Below, piece by piece: positions 24,838 to 34,300 of a DNA stretch of 64,000 bases. The DNA lies in NCBI RefSeq assembly GCF_013408145.1, contig NZ_JACBZI010000001.1, positions 930,001 to 994,000 of the forward strand, read 5' to 3'. The position numbers were made by a program, and so were the translations under genes. The DNA comes from Nocardioides marinus. GTDB lineage: Bacteria; Actinomycetota; Actinomycetes; Propionibacteriales; Nocardioidaceae. Position 1 is the first letter of the stretch, and each line of letters begins with the position of its first letter. The notes under the pieces were generated by a model. It did not search any database. It was not told the origin of the DNA and saw only the letters and a program-made list of their open reading frames with translations.

Positions 24838-25397
24838 GGAAGCACCACTCCGCACTCGGGGGAGTGGCCCTCGCCCTCGCCCTGGCCCTAACCGGCTGCG
24901 GCGGCGACGACACCGACCCCGAGGTCACGGAGACCCCCACCGAGTCGCCCTCCCCGACACCCACCAGCACGCCAACCCCAAAGACCCCCGAGGAGAAGGC
25001 CGCCGCCCAGCTGACCGCCTACCTCGACGTCCGCGACGACGCGTTCCGGGCCGCCACGATCGACTTCAAGCGTCTCAACCCAGTGGCAACGGGGCGAGAG
25101 TTCCTCAACGTTCAGCAGAACGTCTCCGGGATCGAGCGCTCTGGAAGCAAGGTCACCGGGGAGTACGTGCACACCCTCGCTGAGCCCCGCCAGCGCGCCG
25201 ACGACCAGATCTTCATCATCGACTGCGAGGACCGCACCGGAGTGAAGCGGACGAAGGATGGCAAGCCCGTCCCAGAGCAGAAGGACCCTGAAGGCAACCC
25301 GCTGCGCAACCCGGTGCCGATTGAGTACGAGTTGGTACTGGAGAAGGGCCGGTGGCTGGTCACCAGCTCCAATGTGTTGTGGGACGAGCCGTGCTAG
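24834..25397 (+). CDS. lipoprotein
   Basis: 187 residues. Signal sequence with lipobox LTGC at ~19-22, so it is lipid-anchored outside the membrane. A Thr/Pro/Ser linker (SPTPTSTPTPKTP) is followed by a ~130-residue domain resembling NTF2-type or DUF-type lipoprotein folds (AAQLTAYLDVRDDAFRAA, ending RWLVTSSNVLWDEPC) with a final Cys. AGGAGG ribosome site. Likely an accessory of the pilus machine. Confidence 0.7.
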   Translation: MRKHHSALGGVALALALALTGCGGDDTDPEVTETPTESPSPTPTSTPTPKTPEEKAAAQLTAYLDVRDDAFRAATIDFKRLNPVATGREFLNVQQNVSGIERSGSKVTGEYVHTLAEPRQRADDQIFIIDCEDRTGVKRTKDGKPVPEQKDPEGNPLRNPVPIEYELVLEKGRWLVTSSNVLWDEPC

Positions 25398-26293
25398 CCC
25401 GAGCACTCGCCGCGATGCTCGCCGCGGCCGCATTCGTCGTGGTCGGCTCGACCTCGCCCGCGGCGGCGGCCGGCGGTGAGAACTGCTGGTACGAGACTGA
25501 CCCGAACACTGGGGAGGTCAAGCTCGTCTGCGAGGACCCGGGCAACGGCGGGGGCGGTAACGGTGACCCCGGCTCCGGAGGTTCGTCGACCTGCAACTAC
25601 GCCGGGAAGGAGATCCCGTGCACCGGCCCAGAAGGGTCGGTCTGGAGCAGCAAGTACGCGTGCTGGATCGGCGCGCGCGGCCCGGACTACATGGTCCCGC
25701 CCGAGGGCCAGACCAAGGAGGACGGGTGGTGGCACGTCTGCTACTACCCGCCGCCCGGGTCGTCGTGGGAGTACATGTGGATCGAGGCCGGCGTGGTCGG
25801 AATCGACCCGGTGGTCCTCGCTAATCGTGCGATCGCCTCGATGGACCTGGACCCGATCCAGATCGGCATCGTTCCCGAGTCGGGCGCCAACCGCGCCGGC
25901 CTGGTCGGCCTGCCGGTGTGGATGTGGGTCGACAGTCCGACCGAGGACACCTTCGGCCCGATCACCCGCTCCGCGAGCCAGGGGACAGTCTCGGTCAGCG
26001 CGACCGCCAGCGTCTCCAGCATCGTGTGGAACATGGGCGACGGCACCAAGGTGACCTGCACCGGCAAGGGCACGCCGTACGCAGATCACTACGGCAAGCA
26101 ACCCTCGCCGACCTGCGGTCACCGCTACGCGAAGATGTCGTCGGACCAGCCGGACGGTGCGTACCAGGTCACCGCGACCAGCCACTGGGTCGTCGAGTGG
26201 ACCGGTGGCGGCCAGTCCGGAACCATCGAGTTCGACCTGACCACCGAGCCGCTGTCGATCCGCATCGGCGAGGCTCAGGTGCTCACTCAATGA
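25391..26293 (+). CDS. exported PKD-like domain protein
   Basis: 300 residues from a GTG overlapping the lipoprotein stop by seven bases; the frame to 25352 is a longer alternative. Signal peptide ~1-27 (MLAAAAFVVVGSTSPAAAAG). The mature part is Cys/Trp/Gly-rich (CNYAGKEIPC, VCYYPPPGSSWEYMW), then a PKD-like beta-sandwich at ~195-270 (SSIVWNMGDGTKVTC, then CGHRYA). PKD folds act in surface adhesion and recognition. As the last gene of the pilus operon it could be a tip or surface adhesin; inference only. Confidence 0.65.
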   Translation: MLARALAAMLAAAAFVVVGSTSPAAAAGGENCWYETDPNTGEVKLVCEDPGNGGGGNGDPGSGGSSTCNYAGKEIPCTGPEGSVWSSKYACWIGARGPDYMVPPEGQTKEDGWWHVCYYPPPGSSWEYMWIEAGVVGIDPVVLANRAIASMDLDPIQIGIVPESGANRAGLVGLPVWMWVDSPTEDTFGPITRSASQGTVSVSATASVSSIVWNMGDGTKVTCTGKGTPYADHYGKQPSPTCGHRYAKMSSDQPDGAYQVTATSHWVVEWTGGGQSGTIEFDLTTEPLSIRIGEAQVLTQ

Positions 26294-26329
26294 TGGGCGG
26301 GGCCGTCACCCCGTAGCTCAACCCCAAGG

Positions 26330-26363
26330 CAGGTCCCCGTCCTAGGAGCAGGACGGGGACCTG
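26330..26363 (+). terminator. terminator 1 after the pilus operon
   Basis: A 14-bp perfect stem (26330-26343 with 26350-26363) with a 6-nt loop, 37 bp after the last pilus gene. Confidence 0.85.
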
Positions 26364-26434
26364 GTCTCATTCACCGGCCCGCGCCCACCCGAGGCCCCCC
26401 CTGAGAAGGCTCGGTACGACGCTGCTGGACGTGA

Positions 26435-26470
26435 AAGAGCCCCAGGCGTCTCGGGTCACCTGGGGCTCTT
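26435..26470 (+). terminator. terminator 2 after the pilus operon
   Basis: A 12-bp perfect stem (26435-26446 with 26459-26470) with a 12-nt loop, ending in TT. Tandem terminators isolate the pilus operon from the defence island. The rest of 26471-26805 holds the palindrome at 26653 and no gene I can support. Confidence 0.8.
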
Positions 26471-26652
26471 GGCCCAAGTAGAGCACGTGCCGCGAAGGTG
26501 CCGCAGGTGAATCGGGTCTATGGAGGCGCCCGGCCCAGCCGTCAACTGCCGCGAGCGTATGCCTGTCGGCCATGCATGCGCTAGCACGGGCCGCACATTT
26601 CAAGGTGACCGAGGCCGGATCTCAGACGTCCGCCCGAGACGACTCCATGGAC

Positions 26653-26664
26653 TGCACTAGTGCA
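26653..26664. promoter_or_regulatory. palindrome TGCACTAGTGCA before the defence island
   Basis: A 12-bp perfect palindrome containing the GCACTAGTGC core also found at 6625-6634 and, with one mismatch, 14551-14560. It lies 142 bp before the zinc-finger gene that heads the restriction operon. Confidence 0.4.
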
Positions 26665-26805
26665 TTTCTCTCGATCTTGCCAAAGTCGGCACGACGGCGG
26701 CCGGTGACAAATGCGCAGCCAGACTGCACAATAAATGCCGACAGACACGCTGCGCCGGCGAAGAAGTGGCCTCCCCGCGGGCGATGGCCAAAGGAGTTGA
26801 GTCCC

Positions 26806-27171
26806 ATGGCACGTCGCGCAACCGACGTGATCCCCGACGAAAATGTGCGCGCGGCCCATGACGACTCGATGACTCGACGATGCGACAACCCCGAGTGCAG
26901 CCAGCGCCTCACCTGGCGTGCCGGACGAGGGCGTCCGCCGCTCTTCTGCTCAGCCAACTGCCGTAAGCGAGCGCTGTATGCCGCCGCCGCCTTGGTCCAG
27001 CAGATCGATGAGCGACACCGAGCTCTCGCGGGCGACATCACGTACCGACGCGAGCGGGAGATCCGCTCGGAGCTGGCTCGCCTTGAGTGGCTGCTCTCGG
27101 CGTACCCGCCCTCTGCCGCAGCGGCCGCCGATTCCCTGGGATCCACTCAAAGCGCCGGGACCGACACGTAA
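26806..27171 (+). CDS. small zinc-finger protein ahead of the restriction operon
   Basis: 121 residues from an ATG with AAAGGAG upstream; open sequence before it has no start context. Residues ~22-52 form a four-Cys finger (CDNPECSQRLTWRAG then FCSANCRKRAL), followed by a long basic/acidic helix (YRREREIRSELARLEWLLSAY). Such fingers are common in actinobacterial mobile DNA. It lies 61 bp before hsdM and may regulate it; function unproven. Confidence 0.6.
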   Translation: MARRATDVIPDENVRAAHDDSMTRRCDNPECSQRLTWRAGRGRPPLFCSANCRKRALYAAAALVQQIDERHRALAGDITYRREREIRSELARLEWLLSAYPPSAAAAADSLGSTQSAGTDT

Positions 27172-27232
27172 CCTCAGCCGAGGGCCGAGACCATCCCGAC
27201 GGTCGCCCTCTTCAGCACGGCACAGGAGACAT

Positions 27233-28990
27233 GTGAGCACTCTCGGCAACTTCGTCTGGTCGATCGCCGACCAACTTCGCGGCGTCTACAAGCCTCACCA
27301 GTACGGCGACGTGATCCTGCCGATGACGATCCTGCGGCGACTGGACTGCGTCCTCGAGCCGACCCGTGACCAGGTCCGCCAGATCGCCGAAGCCGAATCG
27401 CGTGAGGAACTGCGGGACGTCAAGATCAAGCGCGCCACTGGCCTGGGCTTCTACAGCACCAGCCCATGGGACTTCACCCGACTCGTGGGCGACCCCGACG
27501 GCCTCTCCGCGAACCTGACGGACTACATCGCGGGATTCTCCAAGAACATCGACGTCTTCGAGCGGTTCCGGTTCGACAACCAGATCGCCACCCTGTCAGA
27601 GAAGAACCGTCTGCTCATCGTCGTCCAGAAGTTCGCCGAGGTCGACCTCCATCCGAGCTCCGTCAGCAACGCGGAGATGGGCGACCTCTTCGAGGAGTTG
27701 ATCCGCAAGTTCGCTGAGGCCTCCAACGAGACTGCCGGTGAGCACTTCACACCACGCGACGCGATCCGGCTGATGGTGGATCTGCTGTTCGCGGGCGACG
27801 ACCAGGCGCTGGTCGAGAAGGGCGTGGTCCGCACGGTCTACGACCCGACAGCGGGCACGGGCGGCATGCTCTCGGTCGCCGAGGAGCATCTGGTAGGTAC
27901 TCCCGAGCACCCCGGCCTGAACCCCGACGCACGGCTGCGTCTCTACGGCCAGGAGATCAACGACCAGTCCTACGCGATCTGCAAGTCCGACATGATCGCC
28001 AAGGGCCAGGACGCCTCCAACATCCAGCTCGGCGACACCCTCGCCGAGGACAAGTTCGCCGGCACCACCTTCGACTATTGCCTGTCCAACCCGCCCTATG
28101 GCGTGGACTGGAAGGCGTCCGAGAAGGCGGTTAAGGACGAGGTCGCCCGGGCCGGCGAACGGTCGCGCTTTCCTGGCGGACTCCCCTCGATCGGCGACGG
28201 CCAGATGCTCTTCCTCCAGCACCTCGCCACCAAGATGCGGCCCGTCCACGACGGCGGCGGCCGCGCCGGCATCGTCCTCAACGGCTCTCCGCTGTTCACC
28301 GGCGCAGCCGAGTCCGGACCATCGCAGATCCGCCGCTGGTTGCTGGAGAACGACCTGGCCGACGCGATCGTCGCCCTGCCGACCAACATGTTCTACAACA
28401 CCGGGATCGCCACCTACGTCTGGATCCTCGACAACGCCAAGCCCGCCGAGCGGATCGGCAAGGTCCAGCTCATCGACGGAACCGAGTTCTACTCCAAGAT
28501 CCGGAAGAACCTCGGCAACAAGTCCCGGGAGATCACAGCTGCCGACCGGGAACAGATCGTCAAGCTCTACGCCGCCTACGACGAGACCGAGCACTCCAAG
28601 ATCTTCCCCACCGACGCCTTCGGCTACTGGACCATCACCGTCGAACGACCCCTCCTCGACGAGCACGGTGAGGTCGTCCGCGACCGCAAGGGCAACCCGA
28701 AGCCGGACCCGAAACTCCGCGACACCGAGAACGTCCCGTTCACCTACGCCGGCAACGACCTCGGCGACGACGGTCGCGACGCCACCATCAAGGCGTACGT
28801 CGAAGCCGAGGTGCTGCCGCACATCCCCGACGCGTGGGTGGACGAGAAGAAGACCAAGGTCGGCTACGAGATCCCCTTCACCCGGCACTTCTACAAGTAC
28901 CTCCCACCGCGGCCACTCGACGAGATCGACGCCGACCTCAACCAGCTCGTCGCCGAGATCCTCGATCTGCTCCGCGAGGTCGAGAAGTGA
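27233..28990 (+). CDS. hsdM: type I restriction-modification DNA methyltransferase subunit
   Basis: 585 residues from a GTG with GGAG upstream. An N-terminal helical domain (~1-150) is followed by the N6-adenine methyltransferase fold: SAM-binding motif I DPTAGTGGM (204-212) and catalytic motif IV NPPYG (286-290). It methylates adenine in the sequence chosen by HsdS and forms the M2S (with HsdR R2M2S) complex. Its stop overlaps the hsdS GTG by four bases. Confidence 0.95.
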   Translation: MSTLGNFVWSIADQLRGVYKPHQYGDVILPMTILRRLDCVLEPTRDQVRQIAEAESREELRDVKIKRATGLGFYSTSPWDFTRLVGDPDGLSANLTDYIAGFSKNIDVFERFRFDNQIATLSEKNRLLIVVQKFAEVDLHPSSVSNAEMGDLFEELIRKFAEASNETAGEHFTPRDAIRLMVDLLFAGDDQALVEKGVVRTVYDPTAGTGGMLSVAEEHLVGTPEHPGLNPDARLRLYGQEINDQSYAICKSDMIAKGQDASNIQLGDTLAEDKFAGTTFDYCLSNPPYGVDWKASEKAVKDEVARAGERSRFPGGLPSIGDGQMLFLQHLATKMRPVHDGGGRAGIVLNGSPLFTGAAESGPSQIRRWLLENDLADAIVALPTNMFYNTGIATYVWILDNAKPAERIGKVQLIDGTEFYSKIRKNLGNKSREITAADREQIVKLYAAYDETEHSKIFPTDAFGYWTITVERPLLDEHGEVVRDRKGNPKPDPKLRDTENVPFTYAGNDLGDDGRDATIKAYVEAEVLPHIPDAWVDEKKTKVGYEIPFTRHFYKYLPPRPLDEIDADLNQLVAEILDLLREVEK

Positions 28991-30234
28991 CTCGCTCACG
29001 GCCCGATCTTGTCGACTCCGGCGTGCCGTGGCTCGGGCGAGTGCCAGCTGGGTGGAAGACCAAGCCACTCTGGTCACTGTTCGAACGAATCAAGGATGTC
29101 GACCACCCCGAGGAACGGATGCTTTCAGTCTTCCGCGAGTTCGGTGTTGTGGCGAAGGACTCGTACGACAACATCAACAAGACGGCTGAGAACAGAAGCA
29201 TCTACCAACTGGTCCACCCTGGCTGGCTCGTCGCGAACCGGATGAAGGCATGGCAGGGCTCAGTGGGGATCTCCTCGCTGCGAGGCATCGTCTCCGGGCA
29301 CTACATCTGCTTCGCACCTCGGCACAACGAGGACCACCGCTACCTCAACTGGCTCCTGCGCTCGACTGCGTACTCGAACGGGTACGCCGTTCTCTCCAGG
29401 GGAGTGAGGATCGGTCAGGCCGAGATCGACAATGACGAATTTCGGCTCATGCCCATCCTGCTGCCTCCGGTTGAGGAGCAGCGCGCCATCTCCGACTATC
29501 TCGACCGCGAGACCGACCAGATCGACACTCTCATCGCCAAGCAGGAGCAGCTCATCGCAACCCTGCGCGAGCGACGTCGGTCGCTGGTCAGGCGGGCCCT
29601 GACGCCAGCGGATAGCTGGACCACCTCGCGGATCAAGCACCTCGCGACGACGACCCTCGGCAAGATGCTTGATGCCGGTCGCGCTGTGCGCGACGACGAC
29701 AGTCTCGCGCCCTACGTTCGTGCGGCGGACATCCTGGCGGACGGCAGCGTCCGACTCACCGATCTCAACGAGATGCCCTTCTCCGCCCCTGAAATGAGCA
29801 AGTTCAGTTTGCAACGGGGCGACGTTCTGTTGATAGAAGGTGGCGCGACGGTTGGTCGACCCGGCTTCCTCGAAGCAGATGCGCCCGGGATCGCATTCCA
29901 GAAGACCGTCAACCGCCTACGGCCCGGCGCCGACCTGGTTCCTCGGTTCGCGTATTGGTCGATGCTCGCCCTCTATGAGTCCGACTTCTATGTCCGCTTC
30001 TACGGATCCGTGTCCTTCGTCCACCTCACTGGCGAGAAGTTGCGGGAGATTTCCATCGCCCACCCCGACGTCTCCGAGCAGAGCGAGATCGCCGGATACC
30101 TCGACGAGAAGACAGCCAAGATCGACGAGCTCATCGCGAAGACCGAGCGCTTCATCGAGCTCTCCAAGGAACGCCGCTCAGCCCTGATCACCGCGGCGGT
30201 GACCGGGCAGATCGACGTGCGGGCAGCAGCATGA
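28987..30234 (+). CDS. hsdS: type I restriction specificity subunit
   Basis: 415 residues starting at GTG in a four-base overlap with hsdM. Two target-recognition domains (~15-165 and ~215-365), each followed by a conserved coiled-coil spacer: EEQRAISDYLDRETDQIDTL (~163-182) and EQSEIAGYLDEKTAKIDELI (~366-385). It decides the bipartite recognition sequence. Less G+C-rich than its neighbours, as is usual for this rapidly exchanged subunit. Confidence 0.93.
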   Translation: MTRSRPDLVDSGVPWLGRVPAGWKTKPLWSLFERIKDVDHPEERMLSVFREFGVVAKDSYDNINKTAENRSIYQLVHPGWLVANRMKAWQGSVGISSLRGIVSGHYICFAPRHNEDHRYLNWLLRSTAYSNGYAVLSRGVRIGQAEIDNDEFRLMPILLPPVEEQRAISDYLDRETDQIDTLIAKQEQLIATLRERRRSLVRRALTPADSWTTSRIKHLATTTLGKMLDAGRAVRDDDSLAPYVRAADILADGSVRLTDLNEMPFSAPEMSKFSLQRGDVLLIEGGATVGRPGFLEADAPGIAFQKTVNRLRPGADLVPRFAYWSMLALYESDFYVRFYGSVSFVHLTGEKLREISIAHPDVSEQSEIAGYLDEKTAKIDELIAKTERFIELSKERRSALITAAVTGQIDVRAAA

Positions 30235-31370
30235 TGGTGCAGCGTAAGCCGGACCTAAGCTACGTCATCCCTGGCTGGAGCGAGAACCGGTGGAGCGATC
30301 TGCTCGCCTCGCTGATCAAGACCGATCCGGCTCCGATCGCTTCACTGATCGGGACAATTCCGGACGATGTCCGCCGCGAGGTAGCCGTACCCGGCGAGAC
30401 GTCGCGGAAGTCCGACCGCCTCGATGTCCTGCTCACCCACGGCGAGCGACAGATTGCCGCGATCGAGGTCAAGGTGCTCTCCGACCTTGGCCTCGATCAG
30501 CTCGCGCGCTACACCGCGGCTTTCCCTGACGCCGAGCACCGCTACGTGCTGCATCTGGCCTCCCTGCCGGTGAACACGACGGCGACTCCGGGGTGGGGTG
30601 AGCTCTCCTGGGAGTCGGTGCTAGCGGCGTACTCCATGAGCGATCAGCCGTGGGTTGCCGCGACAGCGAAGGCATGGCTCGCGCAGCTCGACGATCTCGT
30701 CCCGGCTGTCGATGCGGACACGGTCTGGAACGACGTGCCGGAGGATGCGCGGGACTTCGAGCTCGCCCTGCGCGCCCGGATCGCATGGCTTGCCCACCAC
30801 CTCGGCGACTCGACGCTGGAGCGCGACATCGTCCAGTCCTCCGGTGGCGGGATCTGGGTGCTGCGCTTCTGGGCCGACACGGCTGTGCCGAATCTGCGGG
30901 TGCAGGTCGAGGTACAGGAGGGGATGACTGCCTACGAGTGGCGGGCCGACGCCGAACGGCGCTACCGCGACCGGCTCAAGGGCCCCGCACCGGTGGTGTC
31001 GTTGCGGTTGAGCGACGTCGACTCCTCGGAGGCTTTCGACTGGGGGCTGCTACGCCGCGTGTTTGCCGAGCACGTCCTCGATGAGAACGGCGATGCGCTC
31101 CCGGACTGGCCGTGGCAGCTCACGCCGGCCAACCCGCGACACCCCGTGGACCGCGCGGCGTGGAGCGCCATGGTCGTGGCAGGTGGGCCGAAGTGGCTCG
31201 GGAAGGGCTTCGGGATGGCGGTCGCGACCAAGGCCTACCGAGAGTGCCTGTTCGGAGCACGGATGCAGTTCGCGCCGACGCTGACGCTCGGACAGATCCG
31301 CAGCGAGTTGCTGCGTCTGGAGCCGCTGGTTCTCGCGATGTCGGCCACGGTCGATGCATCCGCGCACTAG
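30231..31370 (+). CDS. PD-(D/E)XK nuclease-like accessory protein inside the hsd operon
   Basis: 379 residues. Residues ~61-94 give a PD-(D/E)XK pattern: SDRLDVLL (D65), IAAIEVKV (E79-V-K81), then LDQLARY (Q90, Y94). The remainder (~120-379) is a mixed domain with Trp-rich strands (GGIWVLRFWAD) and no recognised fold. It sits between hsdS and hsdR with overlaps on both sides, so it is transcribed with the restriction system. It may be an additional nuclease or a control subunit. Confidence 0.7.
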   Translation: MMVQRKPDLSYVIPGWSENRWSDLLASLIKTDPAPIASLIGTIPDDVRREVAVPGETSRKSDRLDVLLTHGERQIAAIEVKVLSDLGLDQLARYTAAFPDAEHRYVLHLASLPVNTTATPGWGELSWESVLAAYSMSDQPWVAATAKAWLAQLDDLVPAVDADTVWNDVPEDARDFELALRARIAWLAHHLGDSTLERDIVQSSGGGIWVLRFWADTAVPNLRVQVEVQEGMTAYEWRADAERRYRDRLKGPAPVVSLRLSDVDSSEAFDWGLLRRVFAEHVLDENGDALPDWPWQLTPANPRHPVDRAAWSAMVVAGGPKWLGKGFGMAVATKAYRECLFGARMQFAPTLTLGQIRSELLRLEPLVLAMSATVDASAH

Positions 31371-31380
31371 CGTGACGGGT

Positions 31381-34300
31381 GTGAGTGTCGAGCACGAGCT
31401 GGCCTTCGAGGACGAGATCTGCGCCCACCTGGCTGCTGACGGCTGGCTCTACTCGCCGACCGACGATCGGTACGACAAGACTCGAGCCCTGTTCCCCGCC
31501 GACGTCTTCGCCTGGCTCCAGGAGACCCAACCCGAGGAGTGGGCGAAGGTCGTCAAGCCGTCGCTGTCACCCGCTGAGCAGGAGCGCGCGAAGGAGCAGT
31601 TGCTCGACCGGCTCGTGAAGACGCTCGACCTGCCGTTGGAGTCGGGCGGCGGCACTCTCGCCGTACTCCGCAAGGGGTTCAAGAAGACGCCGGCCCGGTT
31701 CGCGATGTGCGAGTTCAAGCCCGCCACCACGCTCAACGCGGCAGCGATGGAGCGGTATGCCGCCGTTCGGCTGCGCGTGATGCGGCAGGTCTACTACTCA
31801 GGCGAGCACAAGGGCTCGATCGACCTGGTGCTGTTCGTCAACGGGCTGCCGGTCGCCACGCTCGAGCTCAAGACCGACAACACCCAGTCGATCGAGCACG
31901 CCAAGGCGCAGTACCGCACCGACCGCGACCCGAAGGGCGAGCCGCTGCTCGGGTTCGCCAATCGATGCCTGGTGCACTTCGCGGTCTCCAACGACGAGGT
32001 CGCGATGACGACGCGGCTCGCCGGGAAGGCGACCCACTTCCTGCCGTTCAACGTGGGCAACGACGGCGCGGCGGGCAACCCGGTCAACCCGCGCGGTGCC
32101 GCGACGTCGTACCTGTGGGAGCGGGTCCTGCAGCGCGACTCCTGGCTGCACATCATCGGCAAGCTGCTCCACCTCGAGACCCGCACCGACATCGACCCCA
32201 TCACCGGCGAGGCGTCGAAGAAGACGACACTGCTCTTCCCCCGCTTCCACCAGTGGGAGCTGGTCACCAACCTGCTCGCGACCGCCGCCCAGGAGGGGCC
32301 GGGACACCGCTACCTCGCGATGCACTCCGCCGGCTCGGGCAAGACCAACTCGATCGCCTGGACCGCACACGGCCTGGCCACCCTGTTCGACGAGCGCAAC
32401 CAGAAGGTCTTCGACACCGTCATCGTCGTCACCGACCGCACCGTGCTCGACGACCAGCTCCAGAAGGCGATCAAGCAGATCGAGGGCGTCGACGGCACCG
32501 TCGCCACCATCAACGCCGATCAGGTCCGCAACGCGGGCACCGGATCCAAGTCCGGTCTCCTTGCCGCCGAGCTCCTCGCCGGCAAGCTCATCGTGATCGT
32601 CACGATGCAGACCTTCCCGTTCGCGCTCCAGGCGATCCGCGACAACGCCGGCCTGGCCGGGAAGAGGTTCGCGATCATCGCCGACGAGGCCCACTCCTCC
32701 CAGACCGGGCGGACGTCGCAGCAGCTGCGCGCCGTACTCACAGCTGAGGAGCTGGCGGACCTCGACGACGGCGGCGAGATCGACACCGAGGCGATCCTCG
32801 CGGCGGAGATGGAGGCGCGGGCGGAATCACCCAACCTCTCGTTCTTCGCCTTCACCGCCACTCCGAAGAACAAGACGCTCGAGCTGTTCGGCCGCCCCGA
32901 CGCGGATGGCGTTCCGCGGCCGTTCCACGTGTACTCGATGCAGCAGGCGATCGAGGAGGGCTACATCCTCGACGTGCTGCGCAACTACACGACGTACGAC
33001 ACCGCCTTCCAGATCGCCGAGCGCTCTCGGCAGCATCTGGAAGAGGTGAAGCTGGTCGACGAGTCCGAGGCCACCAAGGGCCTGATGCGCTGGGTGTCAC
33101 TGCACCCGACGAACATCGCTCAGAAGGTGCAGATCATCGTCGAGCACTACCGCGCCAACGTGCGTCACCTGCTCGACGGGCACGCCAAGGCCATGGTCGT
33201 CACCAGCTCCCGCGAGCACGCCGTGCGCTACAAGGAGGCGATCGATGCCTACATCGCCAAGCGCGGCTACCGGCTCGCCACGCTGGTCGCATTCTCGGGC
33301 TCGATCACCCTCGACGGTGTTGCGTTCGCCGGCGCGGAGCCGCCGTACACCGAAGCCAACCTCAACTCCGGGCTGCGGGGGCGGACCCTGCCGGTCGCGT
33401 TCGGCACCGACGACTTCCAGATTCTGATCGTCGCCAACAAGTACCAGACCGGCTTCGACCAGCCGCTGTTGAGTGCGATGTACGTCGACAAGCGACTCTC
33501 CGGCGTCACAGCCGTGCAAACGCTCTCCCGGCTCAACCGGACCTATCCCGCCGGTGGCAAGGACACGACCTACGTCCTGGACTTCGTCAACGATCCCGCC
33601 GAGATCCTCGGCTCCTTCAAGCCCTACTACCGCGAGGCCACGATCGAGGGTGCGACCGACCCCGACATCGTCCACGACCTGCAGGCCAAGCTCGACGCAG
33701 CAGGGATCTACACCGAATCGGAGATCGACGCGTTCGTGACCGCCTACCTGACCGGCAAGCACGGGGCGATCTCCGCGCCGCTCAAGGCTGCCGCCGACCG
33801 GTTCAACAGCCGCTACACCGCCGCAGTCGTGGACGGTGACGCCGCCACCGTCGAGGAACTCGACCTCTTCCGCAAGGACGTCGGGAGCTTCGTGCGGCTC
33901 TACGACTTCCTCTCCCAGATCGTGAACTACGCCGACACCGACCTGGAGAAGCGATCCCTCTTCCTCCGACTGCTCGCCGGCCGCCTGACCGGACGCCTGG
34001 GCGCCGAGACGGTCGACTTCTCCACCGTCGAGCTCACCCACATCAAACAGGCTCGCTCCGGTGACCACGCTCTCGATCTCGACAGCGGCGAGCCTGTGGC
34101 GCTACGTCCGGTGTCCGCGACCGGGACCGGCTCCGCGCGCGACCCGCGGATGGTGCGCCTGGCCGAAGTGCTGGCGAAGATCAACGACCTGTTCGCCGGC
34201 GAGGACTTCACACCCGCCGAGCAACAGTCGTGGGTCGAAGGCCTCGTCACCGTCCTGATGGACGACGACACAATCCGCGCCCAGGCGGGCGCCAACACCC

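Noticed and set aside
26454..26460. GGTCACC as a further copy of the composite motif
   Set aside because: No partner box 31 bp away, and it is inside the loop of a terminator hairpin.
27596..29077. 493-codon minus-strand frame over hsdM
   Set aside because: Antisense to an intact hsdM with all motifs; no start context and repetitive Val/Asp/Leu composition.
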